Shown in pieces: positions 58,727 through 64,000 of a stretch of 64,000 nucleotides of DNA. The translations under genes were made by a program, and so were the position numbers. The DNA comes from an uncultured Roseburia sp. (GTDB lineage: Bacteria > Bacillota > Clostridia > Lachnospirales > Lachnospiraceae). The DNA lies in assembly GCA_947088345.1 (NCBI GenBank), contig CAMUGE010000004.1:49418-113417 (forward strand), given 5' to 3'. A model generated the notes under the pieces. That model saw nothing but the letters and a program-made list of their open reading frames with translations, made no database searches and was not told the DNA's origin. How positions within the stretch are numbered: position 1 is the first letter of the stretch; each line of letters begins with the position of its first letter.

Positions 58727-58762
58727 CAAAAAGACGGCCGTCCCAAACAGAGACCGCCGTCT
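58727..58762 (-). terminator. Terminator after the small unknown gene
   Basis: AGACGGCCGTC (58732-58742) pairs with GACCGCCGTCT (58752-58762) with one mismatched pair, followed on the minus strand by TTTTT. It directly abuts the group II intron fragment, suggesting the intron inserted just past a terminator, as class C introns do. Confidence 0.8.
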
Positions 58763-58769
58763 GATTCCA

Positions 58770-58811
58770 TTTCTATTATTTTTTCTGCAATTTCTATTAT
58801 TTTTTCTGCAA
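58770..58811. repeat. 21-bp tandem duplication
   Basis: TTTCTATTATTTTTTCTGCA followed by A occurs twice head to tail (58770-58790 and 58791-58811), immediately after the stop of the small minus-strand gene. Confidence 0.9.
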
Positions 58812-59111
58812 TTAATTGTCTTTGCAGCACTCGCAAAACAATGACCACGCATATCGGAACCCGATGCGAAATACAAGTTCGTCATTGTGCGACGCATATT
58901 TTAAAATATCGCACTCTAACCGGTCAAACTCTTCCCTGCTCAGCTTTTCTTTTAGCCAGTCGATATCAAACTCGGCTGCCCCGGACAGCCGGTTATATTC
59001 GCTGCTCTGCTGCACGGCCCGGAATATACTGCCGATTCTGTCTTCCGCTTCCTTTCCCAGATGAAAACATGTATCCTGCCCCGTCTCCGGTTTTTCATAC
59101 GTTACTTCCAT
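58812..59111 (-). CDS. Small acidic protein of unknown function
   Basis: The protein has 99 residues from the ATG at 59111 (GGGAG 4 nt upstream). It is largely helical (LGKEAEDRIGSIFRAVQQSS, FDIDWLKEKLSREEFDRLEC, FRIGFRYAWSLFCECCKDN) and ends with a Cys cluster CECC. It is divergent from an HTH gene across a 154-nt gap with an operator-like palindrome at its promoter. I do not recognise a family. The arrangement is that of a small regulated unit. Confidence 0.65.
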   Translation of the reverse strand: MEVTYEKPETGQDTCFHLGKEAEDRIGSIFRAVQQSSEYNRLSGAAEFDIDWLKEKLSREEFDRLECDILKYASHNDELVFRIGFRYAWSLFCECCKDN

Positions 59112-59143
59112 TTTTCTCCCTCTCCATGCCATAATTTTTTTAA

Positions 59144-59191
59144 TTGTGATGCATTTATCACAATCATACCATATCAATTGAATAAAATCAA
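59144..59191 (-). promoter_or_regulatory. Promoter and palindromic operator of the small unknown gene
   Basis: Minus strand TTGATT (59191-59186), 17-nt spacer, TATGAT (59168-59163). The start region is covered by TTGTGAT-gcattt-ATCACAA (59144-59163). A further ATTGTG half-site lies near 59200. This is probably the binding site of the HTH protein encoded divergently. Confidence 0.6.
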
Positions 59192-59265
59192 TGTGGATTA
59201 TTGTGTATTTCTTTCTTGAATTTTACATATTTTAAGATATATCGTATGAAATGGAGGTTTCAGCT

Positions 59266-59571
59266 GTGAAATTAAAGCAGGATATTTCCATAGGTAAAAA
59301 CCTGAAAAAACTCCGCAACGGCCAGCATCTGACACAGGAAGCCGTCGCCCAGAAACTGCAGCTGTTTGGCTGCCAGACAACGAGAGATATATACGCGCAG
59401 ATGGAGATCGGCAAATATAATATCCGGATCAGCGAGTTAGTAGTGCTGAAAGAAATTTACAGATGCGACTTTAATGATTTCTTTTCCGACCTTCCCACAC
59501 CTGAAATTATCATGCAGACCAATTCTATGGTCATCACGCATGAAAAAGGAAATGATATCTTAAAAGTCTGA
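59266..59571 (+). CDS. XRE-family helix-turn-helix protein
   Basis: The protein has 101 residues from the GTG at 59266 (GGAGG 8 nt upstream; an upstream ATG at 59251 overlaps that site). LKQDISIGKNLKKLRNGQHL, then TQEAVAQKLQLFGCQTTRDI and MEIGKYNIRISELVVLKEIY form a Cro/CI DNA-binding domain. It is divergent from the small unknown gene and likely controls it, and itself, through the TTGTGAT..ATCACAA site. Confidence 0.8.
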   Translation: MKLKQDISIGKNLKKLRNGQHLTQEAVAQKLQLFGCQTTRDIYAQMEIGKYNIRISELVVLKEIYRCDFNDFFSDLPTPEIIMQTNSMVITHEKGNDILKV

Positions 59572-59609
59572 TTCTCTGTAAATCCGTCCGCAGTTTGCCC
59601 CTTTCGGTT

Positions 59610-60359
59610 TTAACTTCTCGCCGCTCCGTCCACCGATAACACAACTCCTGTCACATAGCCTGCCAGATCGCTTGCAAGGTATAAAAACGCATTTGCCACA
59701 TCCTCCGGTTCTCCCACGCGGCCAAGCGGGATCGCAGCAATCAGCGGCTCGATCACCTCTTTGGGAAGAGCGTCTACCATATCGGTTTTTGTAACGCCCG
59801 GGGCAACTGCATTTACACGGATATTGTCTTTTCCAAGTTCTCTGGCAAGAGATTTGGTAAGTCCGTTTACGGCAAATTTGGAAGCCGGATATGCCGCGCC
59901 TGCCGGCTGTCCGTAAAGGCTGACCATAGAGCTTGTATTTAAGATTACGCCGCCGCCCTGCTCTTTCATTGCCTTTGCGGCCGCCCTGGAACAGCAGAAT
60001 ACCGCGTTAACATTCAGCTCCATCGTTTTTGCAAAGTCTTCCTGCGCGTAGCTGTAAATCGAATCTCTTGCCGATACGCCTGCATTGTTTACCATAATAT
60101 CAAAACTGCCGAATTTTTCTTTCACCAATGCCACGGCTTCCTCTACTTCTTTTGTATCCAAAAGATTTGGGCAAAGCCCGATTACACGGTAATCCGGGTT
60201 TTCCGCTCTTAATTTTTCCAGCGCTTTATCTACGGTTTCTTTCCTGGAGCCGCACAGTGCAACGGACGCCCCGTTATCCAGAAATACTTTTACAATCGCA
60301 TAGCCGATCCCTCGCGTACCGCCAGTCACCATAGCGGTTTTACCTTTTAATAATTCCAT
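59610..60359 (-). CDS. FabG-like 3-oxoacyl-ACP reductase/SDR
   Basis: The protein has 249 residues from the ATG at 60359 (GAGGGA upstream). TAMVTGGTRGIGYAIVKVFL opens the NAD(P) fold, with IMVNNAGVSARDSIYSYAQE, the catalytic Ser in ILNTSSMVSLYGQ and the YxxxK in AAYPASKFAVNGLTKSLARE. GYVTGVVLSVDGAARS at the end is FabG-like. No fatty-acid gene is adjacent, so it may reduce another ketone such as a sugar or secondary metabolite intermediate. Confidence 0.88.
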   Translation of the reverse strand: MELLKGKTAMVTGGTRGIGYAIVKVFLDNGASVALCGSRKETVDKALEKLRAENPDYRVIGLCPNLLDTKEVEEAVALVKEKFGSFDIMVNNAGVSARDSIYSYAQEDFAKTMELNVNAVFCCSRAAAKAMKEQGGGVILNTSSMVSLYGQPAGAAYPASKFAVNGLTKSLARELGKDNIRVNAVAPGVTKTDMVDALPKEVIEPLIAAIPLGRVGEPEDVANAFLYLASDLAGYVTGVVLSVDGAARS

Positions 60360-60441
60360 TTTTTCCCTCTCTTTCTTTTCGGTATCTCTTATTTTCATGC
60401 AAATTTCCTGAAATGTCAATATTCATGAGAAGATTTAACAG

Positions 60442-60471
60442 TTGACAAACACTGCCTGCAATGCCTATAAT
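60442..60471 (+). promoter_or_regulatory. Sigma-A promoter of the aldolase and amino-acid transport genes
   Basis: TTGACA (60442-60447), 18-nt spacer, TATAAT (60466-60471). It lies 28 nt before the aldolase ATG. Confidence 0.8.
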
Positions 60472-60499
60472 ACTAAAAACATTTAAAGGAGCGCTACAA

Positions 60500-61474
60500 A
60501 TGAAAGAATTATCCAATCTGATGAACTACCGTTCCAATATCAAGGTAGTGGACGCCACTTTGCGCGATGGCGGGCTTGTCAATGATTTTTATTTTACGGA
60601 CGAGTTCGTAAAGGATCTCTACCACGCAAATGTCAGCGCCGGCGTGGATTACATGGAATTTGGCTACAAGGCTTCCCGCGATATGTTCGATACGGACAAA
60701 TTCGGCAAGTGGAAATTCTGTAATGACGAAGATATCCGTGCAATCGTCGGAGACAACAATACTGACTTAAAACTTGCTGTAATGGCCGACGTCGGCAGAT
60801 GCAATTACAAAACCGATATTCTGGACCGTTCGGAAAGCCCGCTCGACTTAATCCGCGTTGCAACTTACTTAAACACAATCCCGGCTGCCGTCGATATGAT
60901 CGAAGACGCCGTAAACAAGGGATATGAAGTCAGCTGCAACATTATGGCAATCTCCAACACGCAGGAGAGCGACTTAAAAATCGCACTTGACATCCTGGGT
61001 CAGTCTCCTGTCAACATACTCTATATTGTGGACAGCTTCGGTTCGCTTTATCCGGAACAGATTGCGCGTATTGTCGACATCTATATGGAATTCCTCACAA
61101 AATACGGCAAAAAAGGAGGCATCCATGCACACAACAACCAGCAGCTTGCCTTTGCCAATACAATCGAAGCTGTGGGCGACGGCATTGACTATCTCGACGC
61201 CACCTACGCATCAATGGGCCGCGGCGCCGGCAACTGCGCAATGGAACTTCTGCTCGGTTTTCTGCGCAACCCGAAATACAATGTTTATCCGACCATCCGG
61301 TTTGTGGAAAAACATATGGAGAAGCTGCGCCAGGAGGGAATCCTCTGGGGCTACGACCTGCAGTATCTGATGACAGGCCTGTTAAACCAGCATCCTCGCG
61401 CGGCGATCCAGTTTACAAAAGAAAAGCGGAATGACTACTCCGAATTTTACAAGGAAATTGTTGCACAGGATTAA
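60500..61474 (+). CDS. HMGL-like DRE-TIM aldolase
   Basis: The protein has 324 residues from the ATG at 60500 (AAAGGAG 8 nt upstream). IKVVDATLRDGGLVNDFYFT holds the DRDG-type metal/substrate motif of HMG-CoA lyase-like aldolases, and GGIHAHNNQQLAFANTIEAV carries the HxH ligands. The end is shortened compared with HMG-CoA lyase or isopropylmalate synthase and fits 4-hydroxy-2-oxovalerate aldolase-like proteins. Being first in an operon with an amino-acid importer suggests a role in amino-acid or keto-acid turnover. The substrate is unknown. Confidence 0.82.
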   Translation: MKELSNLMNYRSNIKVVDATLRDGGLVNDFYFTDEFVKDLYHANVSAGVDYMEFGYKASRDMFDTDKFGKWKFCNDEDIRAIVGDNNTDLKLAVMADVGRCNYKTDILDRSESPLDLIRVATYLNTIPAAVDMIEDAVNKGYEVSCNIMAISNTQESDLKIALDILGQSPVNILYIVDSFGSLYPEQIARIVDIYMEFLTKYGKKGGIHAHNNQQLAFANTIEAVGDGIDYLDATYASMGRGAGNCAMELLLGFLRNPKYNVYPTIRFVEKHMEKLRQEGILWGYDLQYLMTGLLNQHPRAAIQFTKEKRNDYSEFYKEIVAQD

Positions 61475-61494
61475 AAAGAAAGGAAAAGAAAATT

Positions 61495-62364
61495 ATGAAA
61501 AAATTATTGGCAATGGGACTCTCACTTGTACTCACATTATCCATGGCTGCCGGATGCGGCGATAAAGATGCGCCCGCGGCGGCAGATTCCGGCAATCCAA
61601 AAGCAAAGGTCATCGAGATCGACCTGACAAACGAGGAATATGCATTCGGCGTTGACAAAGAACAGCCGGAACTTCTTGAATCGGTAAACGCTTTTATCAA
61701 ACAAATTAAAAGCGACGGCACTTTTGACGCCATCTGCAACAACTATTTCGGCGACGGCGCCCCGACCGCTGTTAAGTCCGCTGCACTTGACACCGGAAAA
61801 GATCAGCTTATCGTAGCGACAAACGCGGCGTTTGAGCCGTTTGAATACACGCAGGGCGAAGACTATTACGGCATTGATATGGAAGTTGCCGCTGCTCTCG
61901 CCGATTATCTTGGACAGGAACTTGTCATCCAGAATATGAACTTTGACGCGGTATGTCTCTCCGTGGGACAGCAGAAATGCGATATTGCCCTTGCCGGCCT
62001 TACCATAAAAGAGGACAGAAAAGAATATGTCAATTTCTCCGACCCTTACTACAGCGCATCCCAGCGTCTGATCGTCCCCGGCGACAATACGGAATTTGAC
62101 GAGTGCAAAGACGCCGTCTCCGTAGTTGAAATCTTAAACACAAAAGATTCCTCAACCAAAATCGGCGTACAGAACGGCACTACAGGCCAGTTTTACTGTG
62201 AAGGCGACGAAGAATGGGGCTTTGACGGTTTTGCTGTTACAACAACCGGCTATGCAAACGGCGCGCTTGCCGTACAGGATCTGGTGAACGGAAATATCCA
62301 GTATGTCGTGATTGACTCTGCGCCTGCCGATCATATTACGGCGGCAATCAACAAGCTGCAGTAG
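61495..62364 (+). CDS. Circularly permuted amino-acid substrate-binding lipoprotein
   Basis: A 289-residue lipoprotein starts MKKLLAMGLSLVLTLSMAAG with cysteine next. After a short linker, residues 36-88 (VIEIDLTNEEYAFGVDKEQP, LLESVNAFIKQIKSDGTFDA, then ICNNYFGDG) correspond to the end of an ordinary SBP_bac_3 protein. Residues 103-289 are the usual beginning and middle (VATNAAFEPFEYTQGEDYYG, CDIALAGLTIKEDRKEYVNF, KIGVQNGTTGQFY) and stop at IDSAPADHITAAINKLQ, just where the usual tail should begin. All parts of one binding domain are present but in permuted order. It would deliver a polar or other amino acid to the permease and ATPase encoded downstream. Confidence 0.88.
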   Translation: MKKLLAMGLSLVLTLSMAAGCGDKDAPAAADSGNPKAKVIEIDLTNEEYAFGVDKEQPELLESVNAFIKQIKSDGTFDAICNNYFGDGAPTAVKSAALDTGKDQLIVATNAAFEPFEYTQGEDYYGIDMEVAAALADYLGQELVIQNMNFDAVCLSVGQQKCDIALAGLTIKEDRKEYVNFSDPYYSASQRLIVPGDNTEFDECKDAVSVVEILNTKDSSTKIGVQNGTTGQFYCEGDEEWGFDGFAVTTTGYANGALAVQDLVNGNIQYVVIDSAPADHITAAINKLQ

Positions 62365-62393
62365 ACGTCTGCCGCATACGGAAAGGATTTTTC

Positions 62394-63104
62394 ATGGGAG
62401 ATTTCAGCCAGAAGATTGACAGATTTATCGAAGTATTTATTGATTACAACGGCTATCTGAAAGTAACAGAAGGCTTAAAGAACACACTGATTATAGCCGT
62501 ATTGGGCCTGGCGATCGGTATCCTGCTTGGGACGCTGATCGCCACGGTACGGGTTATTCCAAAATACAAAAGACTTCCGCGTATCTTAAATATGGTCTGC
62601 AATTTTTATGTCGGACTGTTCCGCGGCACGCCGATGGTTGTACAGCTTCTTATTTTTTACTACGTCATGCTGCCGATCTTAAATCTGCACATGACCGGCG
62701 TACAGGTCGCCGTGTTTGTTTTCGGATTAAACAGTGCGGCTTACATATCGGAGATGATGCGCGCCGGCATACAGTCGGTTGACCCCGGGCAGATGGAAGC
62801 CGGACGGGCGATGGGGCTTGGCTTCTGGCCCGTAATGTTTAAGATCGTAATTCCGCAGGCCGTAAAAAATATACTGCCGACGCTTGGAAACGAATTTATC
62901 TCACTGATCAAAGAGACTTCCGTTGTGAGCTTTGTAGGCGCGGCGGATCTCTATACCGCATTTAACTATATTGGAAGCAACAGCTATGAATTTATGGTTC
63001 CTTATCTCGTCATGGCCGTGATCTATATTGTTCTTGTACTGATCATAAGCCTGGGAATCAAACTAATGGAAAGGAGCCTCGGAAAAAGTGATAGACGTCA
63101 TTAA
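62394..63104 (+). CDS. Amino-acid ABC transporter permease
   Basis: A 236-residue HisMQ-type permease with about five membrane segments. [20 protein letters not shown] and the EAA loop [20 protein letters not shown] are typical. It overlaps the ATPase gene by 17 nt. It is probably a homodimer, because only one permease gene is present. Confidence 0.93.
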   Translation: MGDFSQKIDRFIEVFIDYNGYLKVTEGLKNTLIIAVLGLAIGILLGTLIATVRVIPKYKRLPRILNMVCNFYVGLFRGTPMVVQLLIFYYVMLPILNLHMTGVQVAVFVFGLNSAAYISEMMRAGIQSVDPGQMEAGRAMGLGFWPVMFKIVIPQAVKNILPTLGNEFISLIKETSVVSFVGAADLYTAFNYIGSNSYEFMVPYLVMAVIYIVLVLIISLGIKLMERSLGKSDRRH

Positions 63105-63918
63105 TCTTGAAAAACAGTTCGGTCAAAACAAGGTGTTAAACGGGATCAGCGTCACCATTGAAAAGGGCGATATCATGGTAGTGATCGGCCCGTCCGGCTC
63201 CGGCAAAAGCACATTCTTACGCTGTTTAAACTGTATGGAAGACCCAACCGGAGGCCAGATTATTTTTAACGGCGAAAACCTCGCCGATATGAGCGTCGAT
63301 ATCAATATTCACCGCCGCCATATGGGCATGGTTTTCCAGCATTTCAATCTGTTTTCCAACAAGACGGTCATTGAAAATATAATGCTTGCCCCCGTCTATG
63401 TAGGCTGTTCGGATTTAAAGAAAACAAAAAGAAAAAACAGAAGCATAAAGGTCAAAAATCTGTTTTCTTTGTCCCGGAAACAGGAATTGCTTCCTGTCAC
63501 CGCCACAAAAGCACAGATCATGGAAAATGCAAAAAAACAGGGCATGGAGCTGCTGGATCGAATCGGTCTTGCCGACAAAGCGGATGTTTATCCGTCTACA
63601 CTCTCCGGCGGTCAAAAACAGCGTGTTGCCATTGTGCGCTCTCTCGCTATGAATCCGGATGTTATTCTATTCGACGAACCGACCAGCGCACTGGACCCGG
63701 AGATGGTCGGAGAAGTATTGGATCTGATGAAATCTCTTGCAAAAGAGGGAATGACAATGGTCATTGTCACTCATGAGATGGGATTTGCAAAAGAAGTGGC
63801 AAACAAGGTGTTGTTTATGGATGAGGGACGTATCTTAGAGAGCGGGGCTCCGGACAAATTTTTTGGAAATCCTGAAAATCAGAGACTTAAGGATTTTCTT
63901 TCAAAAGTTTTATCGTAA
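63088..63918 (+). CDS. Amino-acid ABC transporter ATP-binding protein (GlnQ type) with basic insertion
   Basis: A 276-residue ATPase read from a GTG at 63088. Walker A is [20 protein letters not shown], the signature [16 protein letters not shown], Walker [17 protein letters not shown], and the H-loop [14 protein letters not shown]. Between the Q-loop region ([20 protein letters not shown]) and [18 protein letters not shown] it carries about 35 extra residues rich in Lys and Arg ([20 protein letters not shown]). These are absent from ordinary GlnQ proteins of about 240 residues. It closes the importer operon and is followed by a terminator. Confidence 0.93.
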   Translation: MIDVINLEKQFGQNKVLNGISVTIEKGDIMVVIGPSGSGKSTFLRCLNCMEDPTGGQIIFNGENLADMSVDINIHRRHMGMVFQHFNLFSNKTVIENIMLAPVYVGCSDLKKTKRKNRSIKVKNLFSLSRKQELLPVTATKAQIMENAKKQGMELLDRIGLADKADVYPSTLSGGQKQRVAIVRSLAMNPDVILFDEPTSALDPEMVGEVLDLMKSLAKEGMTMVIVTHEMGFAKEVANKVLFMDEGRILESGAPDKFFGNPENQRLKDFLSKVLS

Positions 63919-63954
63919 TGAAAAGGCATTCCGTTTATGGAATGTCTCAGACTG

Positions 63955-63994
63955 TAGACAATCGCCCTCTTTTTGGAGGCGGTTGTCTATTTTC
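63955..63994 (+). terminator. Terminator of the amino-acid importer operon
   Basis: TAGACAATCGCC (63955-63966) pairs with GGCGGTTGTCTA (63978-63989) with one G-U/mismatch, followed by TTTTC. Confidence 0.85.
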
Positions 63995-64000
63995 AGTTTA

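Noticed and set aside
58432-59134. Plus-strand frames across the nucleosidase-HTH gap
   Set aside because: They run through the group II intron fragment, a terminator and the antisense of a credible small gene.
1-64000. tRNA or rRNA genes
   Set aside because: No cloverleaf with a TTCRA loop and no rRNA core sequence was noticed on either strand.

Overview
The window looks like a chromosomal segment of a low-to-mid GC gut Firmicute, most likely a member of the Clostridia close to Lachnospiraceae. The support is indirect: strong AGGAGG-type ribosome binding sites, sigma-A promoters that often carry a TGn extension, a YerC/TrpR-like regulator, a DUF1836 protein, a CD1871A-type CXXC mini-protein next to a 4Fe-4S membrane protein, plant-glycan sugar genes, and a spore-photoproduct-lyase-family radical SAM protein. 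No rRNA, tRNA or CRISPR array was seen, so placement below family level is not possible.

Layout. (1) 1-11884, minus strand: a surface-glycan locus. A CMP-nonulosonate (sialic/legionaminic type) module (NeuB-like synthase, TIM-barrel isomerase, CBS-DegT aminotransferase with a frameshift, NeuD-like acyltransferase, CMP-sugar synthetase) is followed by an N-acetyl-sugar amidotransferase, a large CDP-glycerol-transferase-like protein, a GT4-type glycosyltransferase, and a WlbA/WlbB/WlbC-like trio for a diacetamido uronic acid that runs off the left edge. (2) 11951-15017: GNAT enzyme, DUF1836 protein, YerC-like repressor, CPBP protease. (3) 14947-31450, minus strand: a galactan/galactoside operon behind a LacI-type operator. 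It has an ABC importer (lipoprotein plus two permeases), an unrecognised barrel enzyme, a zinc-ribbon mini-protein, GH2 beta-galactosidase, intracellular GH53 galactanase, a P-loop kinase/galactokinase fusion, class II GalT and two PLP aminotransferases. The LacI regulator, an Fe-S membrane protein and a GH42 beta-galactosidase follow.

(4) 35776-38245: an AT-rich accessory island: a 98-bp MITE-like element, a ParB-domain gene and an Mrr-like nuclease gene. Each gene is interrupted by one in-frame TAG, and the nuclease gene also has a 5' frame problem. (5) 38246-63994: mostly housekeeping genes. These include an L,D-transpeptidase with a Gln/Pro repeat tail, a PAP2 protein, an ABC exporter with its XRE/TPR regulator, NAD synthetase, Hsp33, IlvB/IlvN, an AEC carrier, DHFR, a GH13 alpha-glucosidase, a probable 6S RNA, a nucleosidase-like/SplB/SDR trio, a group II intron fragment, a small HTH module with an operator, a FabG-like SDR, an HMGL-like aldolase and an amino-acid ABC importer. 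The substrate-binding lipoprotein of that importer appears circularly permuted.

How it fits together: galactan fragments are imported by the LacI-controlled ABC system, cut inside the cell by GH53, GH2 and perhaps GH42, and channelled through GalK and GalT (Leloir pathway). The left-hand locus makes activated acidic sugars for a surface polymer. Short hairpin-rich repeats recur in at least three gaps between co-directional minus-strand genes. The points most worth follow-up are the permuted binding protein, the kinase-galactokinase fusion with an internal ribosome binding site, the amber-interrupted ParB/Mrr pair, the probable 6S RNA, and the unassigned enzyme inside the galactan operon.
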